Shown one piece after another: positions 38,568 to 47,411 of a DNA stretch of 64,000 nucleotides. Position numbers and translations under genes: made by a program. Every line of letters begins with the position of its first letter. Position 1 is the first letter of the stretch. Source of the DNA: Streptomyces sp. PTY087I2 (GTDB taxonomy: Bacteria; Actinomycetota; Actinomycetes; Streptomycetales; Streptomycetaceae); the NCBI RefSeq assembly GCF_001687325.1, contig NZ_LZRD01000023.1, forward strand, positions 180,606-244,605, written 5' to 3'. The notes under the pieces are model-generated. The model was not told the origin of the DNA. It did no database searches and was given only the letters and a program-made list of their open reading frames with translations.

Positions 38568-41320
38568 CGTACTCGATCCGGGTCAACGACCAGCCCTTCG
38601 ACGACGAGCCGCGCCCCGGCCAGTGTCTGCGCACCTATCTGCGCGACCGCGGCTGGTTCGGCGTCAAGAAGGGCTGCGACGCCGGGGACTGCGGCGCCTG
38701 CACCGTCCACGTCGACGGCGAACCCGTCCACAGCTGCATCTACCCCGCCGTACGGGCCGAGGGGCGCGCCGTCACCACCGTGGAGGGGCTGGCCGACGCG
38801 GACGGCGAACTCCATCCCGTACAGCGCCGGTTCCTTGACGCGCAGGGGTTCCAGTGCGGGTTCTGCACCGCCGGGTACCTGATGACGACGGCCGCGCTCG
38901 ACGAGGAGCAGCTCGACGATCTGCCGCGGGCCTTCAAGGGGAACATCTGCCGCTGCACCGGCTACCGGGCCATCGAGGACGCGGTGCGCGGCGTACGGCA
39001 CACCGAGGATCCCGGGGCCGGGCAGGCCGTCGGGCGGAATCCGGGGGCGCCCGCCGGGCCGCTGGTGGTCACCGGCACCGCGCGCTACACCTTCGACGTC
39101 GACGTTCCCGGCCTCCTCCACATGAAACTGCTGCGCTCCCCGCATCCGCACGCCCGCATCGTCTCCATCGACACCTCGGCCGCCCTGCGCGTCCCCGGCG
39201 TGCACCTGGTCCTCACCCATCACGACGCCCCCGAGCGCCTCTACTCCACCGCCCGCCACGAGCACCCCACCGAGGACCCCGACGACACCCGGCTCCTGGA
39301 CGACACCGTCCGCTACATCGGCCAGCGCGTCGCCGCCGTCGTCGCGGACAGCGAGGGAGCGGCCGAGGAGGGCTGCCGCCGTATCGAGGTGGTGTACGAG
39401 CAACTCCCGTACGTCGTCGACCCGGAGGCGGCCATGGCGCCCGGCGCTCCCGTCATCCACGACAAGGGCCCCGAGTCGCGCATCGCCCGGCCGGAGAGCA
39501 ACGTCGTGGGGGAAGTCCACGGGGAGATCGGGTCGGTGGAGGAGGGGTTCGCCGAGGCGGACGTCGTGTACGAGGAGACCTTCCGCACCCAGCGCGTCCA
39601 GCACGCCAGCCTGGAGACGCACGGCGCGGTCGCCTGGTACGAGGCGGGCGAGGACGGTCAGGAGCGGCTGACCGTGCGCTCCAGCACCCAGACCCCCTTC
39701 CTCACCCGGCGGGCGCTGTGCGCGCTGTTCGACCTGGAGCTGAAGCAGGTACGGGTGCTGGCGGGCCGGGTCGGCGGCGGCTTCGGCGGAAAGCAGGAGA
39801 TGCTCGTCGAGGACATCGTGGCGCTCGCCGTGATGCGGCTGCGGCGGCCGGTGAAGCTGGAGTACACGCGCCCCGAGCAGTTCTACGGGGCGACCACCCG
39901 CCACCCGTTCACCATCCGGGTACGGGCGGGGGCCCGGGCGGACGGCACGCTGACCGCGCTCCAGCTGCGCGTGGTGGCGAACACCGGGGCGTACGGCAAT
40001 CACGGTCCGGCGGTGATGTTCCACAGCGTCGGCGAGTCGATGGCCGTCTACCGCGCCCCGCACAAGAAGGTCGACGCCTTCTCCGTGTACACCAACTCCG
40101 TTCCCGCCGGGGCCTTCCGGGGCTACGGGCTCGGGCAGGTCGTCTTCGCCGTCGAGTCCGTGATGGACGAGCTGGCCCGCCGCACGGGCGTCGATCCCCT
40201 GGTCTTCCGTGAGCGCAACATCATCGGGCCCGGCGAGCCGATGCTCAGCCCCGGCGGCGAGGAGGAGGACCTGGAGATCGCCAGCTACGGGCTCGACCAG
40301 TGCCTCCAGGTCGTACGGGACGCGATCCGGCGGTACGGGGACGGGTCGGCCGACGACGTGCCGGAGGGGTGGCTCGTCGGTCAGGGCACCGGGATGTCGA
40401 TGATCGCCACCGGGCCGCCCGGCGGTCATTTCGCCGACGCGACCGTGAAGCTCCTCCCGGACGGGACGTACGACATCGCCGTCGGGACCGCCGAGTTCGG
40501 CAACGGCACCACGACCGTCCACCAGCAGATCACCGCCGGGGCGCTGTCCACGACGGTGGACCGGATCGTGATCCGGCAGTCGGACACCGATGTCGTCCGG
40601 CATGACACGGGCGCGTTCGGCTCGGCCGGGACGGTGGTGGCGGGAAAGGCCGTGATGCGGGCCGCCGACGCGCTCGCCGTGCAGATCCTGGAGTTCGCGG
40701 CGGGGCAGCTGGGGGCGGCTCCGGGCGACTGCCGGCTGACGGTGGACGCGGTGGAGTGCGCCGGGCGCGCGATCAGCCTGAAAGAGCTGTTCCAGGCCGC
40801 CCGCGCGGCCGGGCGGGAGTTGTCGGCCGACGGGCACTGGGGCGGTTCGCCGCGCTCGGTGGCGTTCAACGCCCAGTGGTTCCGGCTCGCCGTGGATCCG
40901 GGTACCGGCGAGATCCGCATCCTGCGCAGCGTGCACGCCGCCGACGCGGGCAAGGTGATGAACCCGATGCAGTGCCGGGGGCAGGTGGAGGGCGGGGTGG
41001 CGCAGGCGCTCGGCGCGACGCTCTTCGAGAACGTCCGGCTCGACGAGCGCGGCGAGGTGACGACGGCCGCGTTCCGCCGCTACCGGCTGCCGCAGTACGC
41101 CGATGTGCCGCGCACCGAGGTGCACTTCATGGAGACCTCGGACGCGATCGGGCCGCTGGGCGCGAAGTCGATGAGCGAGAGCCCGTTCAACCCGGTCGCC
41201 CCGGCCTTCGCCAACGCGCTGCGCGATGCGACGGGCATCCGCTTCACCGATCTGCCGCTGACCCGCGACCGGGTGTGGCTGGCCATCGACGAGGCGTCGG
41301 GGAAGCCACAGGTGCTATGA
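38564..41320 (+). CDS. Fused 2Fe-2S and molybdopterin subunits of a xanthine dehydrogenase-type enzyme
   Basis: 918 residues from the ATG at 38564. The N-terminal part is a small subunit: plant-type 2Fe-2S cysteines in GCDAGDCGACTVHVDGEPVHSC (split here as CDAGDCGAC and HSC), then QCGFCTAGYLMT and NICRCTGYRAIEDAV. After a linker near 155-165 comes the molybdopterin domain: GTARYTFDVDVPGLLHMKLLRS, VGGGFGGKQEM, VPAGAFRGYGLGQ, VGTAEFGNGTTTVHQQ and GAKSMSESPFNPVAPAFANAL with the region of the catalytic Glu. In most bacteria these are separate genes, so this is a fusion of small and large subunits, with FAD carried by the upstream gene. Substrate could be xanthine, hypoxanthine or an aldehyde; the PucR neighbour favours purines. 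Confidence 0.88.
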   Translation: MTYSIRVNDQPFDDEPRPGQCLRTYLRDRGWFGVKKGCDAGDCGACTVHVDGEPVHSCIYPAVRAEGRAVTTVEGLADADGELHPVQRRFLDAQGFQCGFCTAGYLMTTAALDEEQLDDLPRAFKGNICRCTGYRAIEDAVRGVRHTEDPGAGQAVGRNPGAPAGPLVVTGTARYTFDVDVPGLLHMKLLRSPHPHARIVSIDTSAALRVPGVHLVLTHHDAPERLYSTARHEHPTEDPDDTRLLDDTVRYIGQRVAAVVADSEGAAEEGCRRIEVVYEQLPYVVDPEAAMAPGAPVIHDKGPESRIARPESNVVGEVHGEIGSVEEGFAEADVVYEETFRTQRVQHASLETHGAVAWYEAGEDGQERLTVRSSTQTPFLTRRALCALFDLELKQVRVLAGRVGGGFGGKQEMLVEDIVALAVMRLRRPVKLEYTRPEQFYGATTRHPFTIRVRAGARADGTLTALQLRVVANTGAYGNHGPAVMFHSVGESMAVYRAPHKKVDAFSVYTNSVPAGAFRGYGLGQVVFAVESVMDELARRTGVDPLVFRERNIIGPGEPMLSPGGEEEDLEIASYGLDQCLQVVRDAIRRYGDGSADDVPEGWLVGQGTGMSMIATGPPGGHFADATVKLLPDGTYDIAVGTAEFGNGTTTVHQQITAGALSTTVDRIVIRQSDTDVVRHDTGAFGSAGTVVAGKAVMRAADALAVQILEFAAGQLGAAPGDCRLTVDAVECAGRAISLKELFQAARAAGRELSADGHWGGSPRSVAFNAQWFRLAVDPGTGEIRILRSVHAADAGKVMNPMQCRGQVEGGVAQALGATLFENVRLDERGEVTTAAFRRYRLPQYADVPRTEVHFMETSDAIGPLGAKSMSESPFNPVAPAFANALRDATGIRFTDLPLTRDRVWLAIDEASGKPQVL

Positions 41321-41416
41321 GAACGGCGGGTCCGTGTTGTCGGTTGCGATGGAAGAAGGGTATTTTCGCTGGCTTTTGAGGGGGCACGGGATTTCCGGGC
41401 GGCGCTTGCGGGCATC

Positions 41417-41454
41417 ACGTAGGGCGTGGATCGCGACGTAGGGCGTGGATCGCG
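41417..41454. repeat. 19-bp perfect tandem duplication
   Basis: ACGTAGGGCGTGGATCGCG occurs at 41417-41435 and again directly at 41436-41454, in the spacer before the molybdopterin oxidoreductase-like gene. Confidence 0.85.
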
Positions 41455-41505
41455 GCGGGCCGGATCGCCGACGGAGACTCCCGACAGACCTTAGGGGGGC
41501 AGCCC

Positions 41506-41994
41506 ATGCCGGTGGACCGACTCGGAACGCGGGGCGTGGCGGTACGGTCGCTCGCCCTGGTCGGCGCGTTGCACCGGCCCGTGACGCTCACGGTCACCGA
41601 TCTGCGCGGGGGCTGGGAGCAGCACCGCGCGGAGGTGACGTTCGACTGCGCGAAGGAAGGCCCGCAACACCACACGTTCGAGGGGCCGTTGCTGCGGGAG
41701 GTCGTCGCGGACGCGGGCCCGGCCTTCGACGTCCGCCGGCGCAAGGACCGCTCGCGCTTCCTGCTGGCCGTCACGGGCGGGGACGGGCACCACGCGGTGC
41801 TGTCCTGGGCGGAGATCGACGCGGACTTCGGCGATGCGCCCGTGCTGCTCGCCACCCGCATGGACGACCGGCCGCTGGAGCCGGAGGGCAGCCAGCTGGT
41901 GATGCCCCGGGACCGCTGCGGGGCCCGCTACGTCAGCGCCATCACCCGGGTCTGGGTCGGGGCCGCCCAACTCCCCCCGTACACCGAAGGCTGA
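41506..41994 (+). CDS. Molybdopterin oxidoreductase-like (sulfite oxidase fold) domain protein
   Basis: 162 residues. It resembles the Oxidored_molyb domain reduced to its core: LALVGALHRPVTLTVTDLRGGWEQHRAEVTFDC with the cysteine that would ligate Mo, then GPLLREVVADAGP, and DFGDAPVLLATRMDDRPLEPEGSQLVMPRDRCGARYVSAI. At about half the length of a full sulfite oxidase catalytic domain, it may be a cofactor-free scaffold. It belongs to the local molybdenum theme (TOBE regulator, xanthine dehydrogenase-like operon). Start at 41506 ATG with GGGGGG upstream. Confidence 0.7.
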   Translation: MPVDRLGTRGVAVRSLALVGALHRPVTLTVTDLRGGWEQHRAEVTFDCAKEGPQHHTFEGPLLREVVADAGPAFDVRRRKDRSRFLLAVTGGDGHHAVLSWAEIDADFGDAPVLLATRMDDRPLEPEGSQLVMPRDRCGARYVSAITRVWVGAAQLPPYTEG

Positions 41995-42278
41995 ATCTCA
42001 GCGCCCCTCTGCGCGCCCGGCGTTGAGCCGCCCGGATGAACCCGTCGGATTCGCGGGATCCCCGGGGCTCTCGGAGCCCTCCGGGCCGCACACAGAATTC
42101 CCCCGAACTTGCCTTCTCCGTCACGGAGTTGAGGTTTATCTACGCGCGGAGCACGACCCACCGAACGATCATTCGGGCATATCAGACGACTTCTCGCACG
42201 GGCATTACCGGCGGGTACCGGGAGCTGCTAGAAACTGCCCATCCCCACATCCCCCCACGCTTCGAAGGGCTGGCAGCC
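41995..42278. other. Intergenic region before the lipase gene
   Basis: About 285 bases, with TTTATCTACGCGCGG near 42133 and a lower-GC stretch at 42150-42200 that suits a promoter. The frame upstream of 42279 is open but codes nothing recognisable. Confidence 0.4.
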
Positions 42279-43085
42279 ATGTCAGTACGAAGAATTTGGG
42301 CATCTCTCTCCACTCTCGCGCTCGCCGCCGTGGCGGTCATCGGTGTCGCCGGGCCGGCTTCCGCCGCCGACTCGGCCGCCGCGGGCGGCTATGCCGCGCT
42401 CGGCGACTCCTACTCCTCGGGCGTCGGCGCCGGAAGCTACCTCTCCGACAGCGGCGACTGCCGGCGCAGCACCGCCGCCTACCCCTATCTGTGGCAGGCG
42501 GCCAACTCCCCCGCCTCGTTCGACTTCGTCGCCTGCTCGGGGGCGACGACCTCGTCCGTGGCGAGCAGCCAGCTCGGCGTGCTCAACGCGTCCACCTCGC
42601 TGGTCAGCGTCACCGCCGGAGGCAATGACGTCGGGTTCGCCGACGTCATGCAGGACTGCGTGCTCGGCAGCGAGGCCACCTGTCTCAGCAGCGTGGACGC
42701 GGCCGTCGCGCAGATGAACAACACCCTGCCCGGCAGGCTCGATTCGCTCTACGGCAGCATCCGGGCCCGCGCCCCGCAGGCCCAGGTCGTGGTGCTCGGC
42801 TACCCCCGCTTCTACCAGCTGTCCGGCAGCTGCATCGCCGGTCTCAGCGAGGCCGAACGGGCCGCGATCAACAACGCGTCGGACGTGCTGAACGACGTCA
42901 TCGCCAAGCGGTCCGCCGACGCCGGGTTCACCTTCTCCAGCGTGGTGGACGAGTTCACCGGACACGAGCTGTGCTCGGGCGACGCCTGGCTGCACAGCGT
43001 CACCGTGCCGGTCTACAACTCCTACCACCCCAAGGCCGCGGGGCAGTCGGGCGGCTATCTGCCCGCCTTCCGCTCGGCGGTGTAG
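42279..43085 (+). CDS. Secreted SGNH/GDSL lipase-esterase
   Basis: 268 residues from the ATG at 42279, which has GAAGGG about 10 bases upstream. Signal peptide: MSVRRIWASLSTLALAAVAV, cleavage after PASAA near 33. SGNH blocks: YAALGDSYSSGVGAG with the catalytic Ser, SLVSVTAGGNDVGFAD with Gly/Asn, and VYNSYHPKAAGQSGGY with the catalytic His. Six cysteines (CRR, ACS, DC, TC, SC, LC) form the three disulfides of the Streptomyces rimosus-type lipase family. It is exported and hydrolyses lipids or esters outside the cell. A longer upstream frame to 42036 is open but would bury the signal peptide. Confidence 0.9.
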   Translation: MSVRRIWASLSTLALAAVAVIGVAGPASAADSAAAGGYAALGDSYSSGVGAGSYLSDSGDCRRSTAAYPYLWQAANSPASFDFVACSGATTSSVASSQLGVLNASTSLVSVTAGGNDVGFADVMQDCVLGSEATCLSSVDAAVAQMNNTLPGRLDSLYGSIRARAPQAQVVVLGYPRFYQLSGSCIAGLSEAERAAINNASDVLNDVIAKRSADAGFTFSSVVDEFTGHELCSGDAWLHSVTVPVYNSYHPKAAGQSGGYLPAFRSAV

Positions 43086-43147
43086 GACGGCAGAACAAGC
43101 TGAACGAGGCAGCGGCGGTTCACCGGACGACCGGTGGGCCGCCGTTC

Positions 43148-43588
43148 TCAGTAGCGCTCGACCAGATGCTCCCGGCCGGCCGGAGGCTCGTACGACTCGG
43201 GCCAGAAGTCCGTCACCCCGGTGATCAGCCCGCTCTCGTCGAACGTGAAGAAGTGGATCGCGTCCAACTCCTGCGGTGGCTCGCCCTCCTGCTCCCCCGT
43301 CACCGTGAACCCGGTCCGGGCCGCGGCCTGCCGCCCCTCCGCGTCGGCGACGATCCGCTCGACCCGGACGTGCCAGTCGCCCGGATACTCCTCGTTGAAC
43401 CGGAGATAGCGCTCCTTGCCGCGGATCCGCTCGCGCGTCTGCGGCAGTTCGTACACCACGTCCTCGGCGAGGGTCGCCCCGAACGCGCTCCAGTCGCGCG
43501 CCTCGGCCGCCGACCAGTACGTCTCCACCGCCCCGCGCAGGGCAGCCGTCGTCGCCGTTCCCGAAGCACTTCCTGTCATGTCGGTCAT
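43148..43588 (-). CDS. SnoaL/NTF2-like fold protein
   Basis: 146 residues from the ATG at 43588 (MTDMTGSASG); alternative starts lie ten codons upstream and two downstream, and none has a strong site. The pattern LRGAVETYWSAAEARDWSAFGATLAEDVVYEL, then RIRGKERYLRFNEEY, VTGEQEGEPPQELDAIHFFTFDESGLITGVTDFW is a nuclear-transport-factor-2 cone fold. Family members range from polyketide cyclases to unknown stress proteins. I cannot give a substrate. Convergent with the lipase gene, 62 bases apart. Confidence 0.78.
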   Translation of the reverse strand: MTDMTGSASGTATTAALRGAVETYWSAAEARDWSAFGATLAEDVVYELPQTRERIRGKERYLRFNEEYPGDWHVRVERIVADAEGRQAAARTGFTVTGEQEGEPPQELDAIHFFTFDESGLITGVTDFWPESYEPPAGREHLVERY

Positions 43589-43657
43589 GGAAACGAGTGT
43601 GACCCCCACCACTGACAATCGCCGGGAGAAGCCCCGCGGGGCGACTCCGGCCTGCGG

Positions 43658-44497
43658 TTATCTCTGACCCCCCACCGGGCGGGTCGCCTTGATCGAGTAC
43701 ATGAGCGGGATCCTCGGCCGCCCCGCCGGGAAGCGGTAGTGGCCGTCCGCGTGGCGCTCCAGCGTGTCGAAGCGCGGGACGAGCGAGACGTCGTGCTCGT
43801 GGAGGAACTCGATCCGCAGCCCCGCCGAGGCGAGCGCCGTCACCACCCGGCCCACCGGGTGCTGCCACTCGACGCTGCGGTTGTGCACGGTCGGCGCGTC
43901 GAGGTCGGCGTACGTGCCCGGTGTCTCGTCCACCCAGGCGTCGCGGCTGAAGTAGTCGTCGGTGACCACCGAACCGCTCGCGTCCATCGAGTCGGTCAGC
44001 GGATGGAACTCCGCCAGGTAGAGGAACCCGCCGGGCGCGACCAGCGACGCGGCGGTCTCGGCCCAGCGGTCGATGTCGGGCAGCCAGCCCAGCGCGCCGA
44101 TGCCCGTGTAGACGATGTCGTACGCGGAATCGGGAACGGCGACCTGGGCGTCGTACACATCGGCCACGACGAACGCCGCCCGGTCCGGCCCGAGCCCCAG
44201 CGACCCGGCCAGCCCCCGGGCGGTCTCGACGGCGGGCTCGGAGAAGTCGAGGCCCACGACCTGCGCGGCGCCGTGCCGCGCCCAGGACAGGGTGTCCAGG
44301 CCGAAATGGCACTGGAGGTGCAGCAGGGTCTTCCCCGTGACGTCCCCGACCTCGGCCAGCTCGAAGGCGCGCAGCGCGTCCTTGCCGGCCAGGAACGCGT
44401 CCAGCTCGTAGTAGTCGCTCGCCACATGGATCGGCACGCGTTCGTCCCAGCGCGCGCGGTTGGCCGCGTGCCAGTCGTCCGGGGTCGGGGAGTACAT
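43658..44497 (-). CDS. Class I SAM-dependent methyltransferase
   Basis: 279 residues from the ATG at 44497 (MYSPTPDDWHAANRARWDERVP); the frame stays open to 44641 but that extension covers two DnaA-box-like sites and is not protein-like. SAM-binding motifs: KTLLHLQCHFGLDTLSWARHGAAQVVGLDFSE, then VADVYDAQ and YDIVYTGIGALGWLPDIDRWAETAASLVAPGGFLYLAEFHP. The target is unknown. The gene is divergent from the oligopeptidase gene. Confidence 0.85.
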   Translation of the reverse strand: MYSPTPDDWHAANRARWDERVPIHVASDYYELDAFLAGKDALRAFELAEVGDVTGKTLLHLQCHFGLDTLSWARHGAAQVVGLDFSEPAVETARGLAGSLGLGPDRAAFVVADVYDAQVAVPDSAYDIVYTGIGALGWLPDIDRWAETAASLVAPGGFLYLAEFHPLTDSMDASGSVVTDDYFSRDAWVDETPGTYADLDAPTVHNRSVEWQHPVGRVVTALASAGLRIEFLHEHDVSLVPRFDTLERHADGHYRFPAGRPRIPLMYSIKATRPVGGQR

Positions 44498-44537
44498 GCC
44501 CGGGAAGCTACCGACGTGCCCGGCGGAACGCGACCGG

Positions 44538-44588
44538 TTATCCACAGAGTGCGGGAGACCGGCAGGGTCGGCGGAGAGGTTATCCACA
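44538..44588. promoter_or_regulatory. Two DnaA-box-like sequences between divergent genes
   Basis: TTATCCACA at 44538-44546 and 44580-44588, 42 bases apart in the same orientation, each preceded by GG. They match the DnaA consensus exactly. They sit between the methyltransferase and oligopeptidase starts and could bind DnaA as a regulator or titration site; this is not the chromosomal origin, which has many more boxes. Confidence 0.6.
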
Positions 44589-44628
44589 GGGTCCCCGGCG
44601 AAGCGGCCGATCGGGTTGGATGGAGTGC

Positions 44629-46446
44629 ATGAGCCAATCACAGAACGCCTCGACCGCGCCCGAGTGGGAGCAGCGGTTCCGCGCGCCCCGGGTGTCCCTT
44701 CCGGACTGGGCCGAGGACGCTCCCGACCGCTCGCTGTTCGTCTCCAACGCCACCGGGACCTACGAGCTGTACGCGTGGGACCGGGCGAGCGGGCGGCAGC
44801 GGCAGGTGACCGACCGGCCCAACGGGACCACCGACGGGGTGCTGACGCCCGACGGGGAGGCCATCTGGTGGTTCAGCGACACCGACGGTGACGAGTTCGG
44901 GGTGTGGATGCGCCAGCCGTTCGGCGGCGGGGAGGACGAGCCGGCCGCGCCGGGGCTCGCGGCCTCCTATCCGGCGGGTCTGGCCATCGGGCGGGACGGT
45001 TCGGCGGTGATCGGCCGGTCGACCGACGAGGACGGCACGACGGTCCATCTGGTGCGGGCGCCGGGCGCGGAGCCCGTGGAGATCTACCGGCACCGGGAGT
45101 CCGCGGGCGTCGGGGACCTCTCGCACGACGGGACGCTGATCGCGCTGGAGCACACCGAGCACGGCGACGCGATGCACTCCGCGCTGCGCGTGGTCCGCCC
45201 CGACGGGTCGACCGTGGCCGAGCTGGACGACACCGAGGGCGGCACGAAGGAGCTGGGGCTCAGCGTGCTGGGCTTCGCTCCGGTCGCCGGGGACACCCGG
45301 CTCCTCGTCGGGCATCAGCGCCGGGGCCGCTGGGAGCCGATGATCTGGGACCCGGTCGCGGGCACGGAGACCCCGCTGCCGATCGATCTGCCGGGCGATG
45401 TGGGGGCCGAGTGGTATCCGGACGGCTCCGCGCTGCTCGTCGAGCACGAGTTCGAGGCCCGCAGCGAGCTGTGGCGGTACGAACCGGGGGCCGCGGCGCC
45501 CGTGCGCGTGGAGACCCCCGCCGGTACGGTCTCCGGCGCCACGGCCCGGCCGGACGGGACCGTGGAGTACCTGTGGTCCTCGGCCGCGCAGCCGCCCGTG
45601 GTGCGGTCGACCAGCGGTGCCGTGGTCCTGGATCCGCCCGGTGCCAAGGCCCCGGCGTCGGTGCCCGTCGAGGACGCGTGGGTGGAGGGGCCCGGCGGCC
45701 GGATCCACGCCCTCGTGCAGAAGCCCGCCACCGGTGAGGGCCCGTTCCCCACCGTCTTCGAGATCCACGGCGGGCCGACCTGGCACGACAGCGACGCCTT
45801 CGCCTCCGGTCCGGCCGCCTGGGTGGACCACGGTTTCGCGGTCGTACGGGTCAACTACCGCGGCTCCACGGGTTACGGCCGTGCCTGGACGGACGCGCTG
45901 AAGCACCGGGTCGGCCTGATCGAGCTGGAGGACATCGCCGCCGTACGGGAGTGGTCCGTCGCCTCCGGGCTCGCGGACCCGGAGCGCCTGGTCCTGGCCG
46001 GCGGGTCCTGGGGCGGCTATCTGACCCTGCTCGGCCTCGGCACCCAGCCCGACGCCTGGGCGCTGGGCCTGGCCGCCGTCCCCGTCGCGGACTACGTCAC
46101 CGCGTACCACGACGAGATGGAGGCCCTGAAGGCGATGGACCGCACGCTGCTGGGCGGCACGCCGGAGGAGGTTCCCGAGCGGTTTACGGCCTCGTCCCCG
46201 CTGACGTACGTCGACGCGGTGCGCGCCCCCGTCTACATCTCGGCGGGCGTCAACGATCCGCGCTGCCCCATCCGTCAGGTGGAGAACTACGTGGACCGGC
46301 TGGCGGCGCGCGGCGCGGTCCACGAGGTCTACCGCTACGACGCCGGGCACGGCTCGCTCGTGGTGGAGGAGCGGATCAAGCAGGTGCGGCTGGAGCTGGA
46401 GTTCGCCCTGAAGCACCTGGGGGGTGGTGCCGTCCAGGGGGCGTAA
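44629..46446 (+). CDS. Prolyl oligopeptidase (S9) family serine peptidase
   Basis: 605 residues from the ATG at 44629, with GGATGGAG just upstream. The N-terminal 350 residues form a WD-like beta-propeller (LFVSNATGTYELYAWDRASGRQRQVTD, VGDLSHDGTLIALEHTEHGD). The alpha/beta-hydrolase follows: FEIHGGPTWHDSDAFA, VRVNYRGSTGYGRAW, LAGGSWGGYLTLLG with the nucleophilic Ser in GGSWGG, SAGVNDPRCPIRQVE with Asp and DAGHGSLVVEER with His. No signal peptide, so it acts in the cytoplasm on short peptides. It has a typical length for the acylaminoacyl peptidase group. Confidence 0.9.
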   Translation: MSQSQNASTAPEWEQRFRAPRVSLPDWAEDAPDRSLFVSNATGTYELYAWDRASGRQRQVTDRPNGTTDGVLTPDGEAIWWFSDTDGDEFGVWMRQPFGGGEDEPAAPGLAASYPAGLAIGRDGSAVIGRSTDEDGTTVHLVRAPGAEPVEIYRHRESAGVGDLSHDGTLIALEHTEHGDAMHSALRVVRPDGSTVAELDDTEGGTKELGLSVLGFAPVAGDTRLLVGHQRRGRWEPMIWDPVAGTETPLPIDLPGDVGAEWYPDGSALLVEHEFEARSELWRYEPGAAAPVRVETPAGTVSGATARPDGTVEYLWSSAAQPPVVRSTSGAVVLDPPGAKAPASVPVEDAWVEGPGGRIHALVQKPATGEGPFPTVFEIHGGPTWHDSDAFASGPAAWVDHGFAVVRVNYRGSTGYGRAWTDALKHRVGLIELEDIAAVREWSVASGLADPERLVLAGGSWGGYLTLLGLGTQPDAWALGLAAVPVADYVTAYHDEMEALKAMDRTLLGGTPEEVPERFTASSPLTYVDAVRAPVYISAGVNDPRCPIRQVENYVDRLAARGAVHEVYRYDAGHGSLVVEERIKQVRLELEFALKHLGGGAVQGA

Positions 46447-46508
46447 GGGCCAGATAAATCACGGACCCCGCTCCGGGGCGCCGGGGCGGGGAACCGTACC
46501 TTTGAGGG

Positions 46509-47411
46509 GTGTACCGGTTCCTGCTGACCCCACGGTGGTGGGGGATCAACCTCTTCGTCGTGCTGGCCATCCCGTTCTGCGTGTTCATGGGCACCTGGCA
46601 GCTCGGCCGCTTCGAGGACCGTGTGCAGTCGCACGCCCAGGCGGAGAAGGCGCCCGATCCGGGCACCCGGGCCGCGAAACCCCTGGACGAGCTGCTGCCC
46701 GTCGACAAGGTGACGTCCGGCCGCCCGGCCACCGCCACCGGGACGTACGCCGACCAGTTCCTGGTGCCCGGCCGTGAGCTGGACGACCGGCGGGGCTTCT
46801 ACGTCCTGAACCTGCTGCGGACGGACACCGGCAAGGCCCTGCCGGTGGTACGGGGCTGGCTCCCCGGGTCCGCGGACGACGCCCGGGTCCCCGCCGCGCC
46901 CACGGGCGAGGTCACGGTGACCGGCGACCTCCAGGCCTCCGAGAACACCCACAGCAACGGCGTCGACGTCCGGGGCGGGCTCCCCTCGGGCCAGGTCGGC
47001 ATGATCAGCGCGGCGACCCTGGTGAACCTCGTCCCCTACGACGTGTACGACGCCTGGGTGACGCTTCCGAAGGCCGAGGCAGGCGGTACGGGCGGCGCGA
47101 TGAAGCCCGTACCGGCGGCGGCCCCGGAGGGCAGCGGCCTCGATCTGAAGGCCTTCCAGAACCTCGGCTACACGGGCGAGTGGTTCGTCTTCGCCGCGTT
47201 CGTGCTGTTCATGTGGTTCCGGCTGGTGCGGCGCGAGGCCGAGGCCGCGCGGGACATCGCCCTCGGGCTCGTACCGGAGGAACCCGGCCCGGATGCGAAG
47301 GACGCCCCGGAGACCCCCGAGACCCCGGCGTCCCCGGAGGGCACCCCACAGGGCGCCCCCGAGGATCCGTCCTCGCCGGACTACGACGTGGCGAGCACGC
47401 CCGTCCGGTAG
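46509..47411 (+). CDS. SURF1-family cytochrome oxidase assembly protein
   Basis: 300 residues from a GTG preceded by GAGGG. First transmembrane helix at about 12-30 (WGINLFVVLAIPFCVFMGTWQLGRF, with the SURF1 signature WQLGR), a periplasmic-side domain (GTYADQFLVPGRELDDRRGFYVLNLL, LPVVRGWLPG) and a second helix at about 225-245 (WFVFAAFVLFMWFRLVRRE). The tail is acidic and Pro-rich. SURF1 helps insert heme a into cytochrome c oxidase. The 3' end overlaps the convergent membrane protein gene by 31 bases. Confidence 0.9.
   Translation: MYRFLLTPRWWGINLFVVLAIPFCVFMGTWQLGRFEDRVQSHAQAEKAPDPGTRAAKPLDELLPVDKVTSGRPATATGTYADQFLVPGRELDDRRGFYVLNLLRTDTGKALPVVRGWLPGSADDARVPAAPTGEVTVTGDLQASENTHSNGVDVRGGLPSGQVGMISAATLVNLVPYDVYDAWVTLPKAEAGGTGGAMKPVPAAAPEGSGLDLKAFQNLGYTGEWFVFAAFVLFMWFRLVRREAEAARDIALGLVPEEPGPDAKDAPETPETPASPEGTPQGAPEDPSSPDYDVASTPVR

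Noticed and set aside
37796..41125. A 1109-codon open frame on the minus strand opposite the xanthine dehydrogenase genes
   Set aside because: It is an antisense shadow produced by high GC at third codon positions. The plus strand has cofactor-binding motifs throughout; this frame gives only Arg/His/Gly/Val-rich sequence without motifs.
42036..42278. N-terminal extension of the SGNH lipase
   Set aside because: The open frame lacks protein character and would place the signal peptide inside the protein.
44498..44641. N-terminal extension of the methyltransferase
   Set aside because: It would run through the two DnaA-box-like sites and overlap the oligopeptidase start; the ATG at 44497 fits the family.
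44638..46416. A 592-codon minus-strand frame opposite the oligopeptidase gene
   Set aside because: Antisense shadow; the peptidase on the plus strand has an intact Ser-Asp-His triad.
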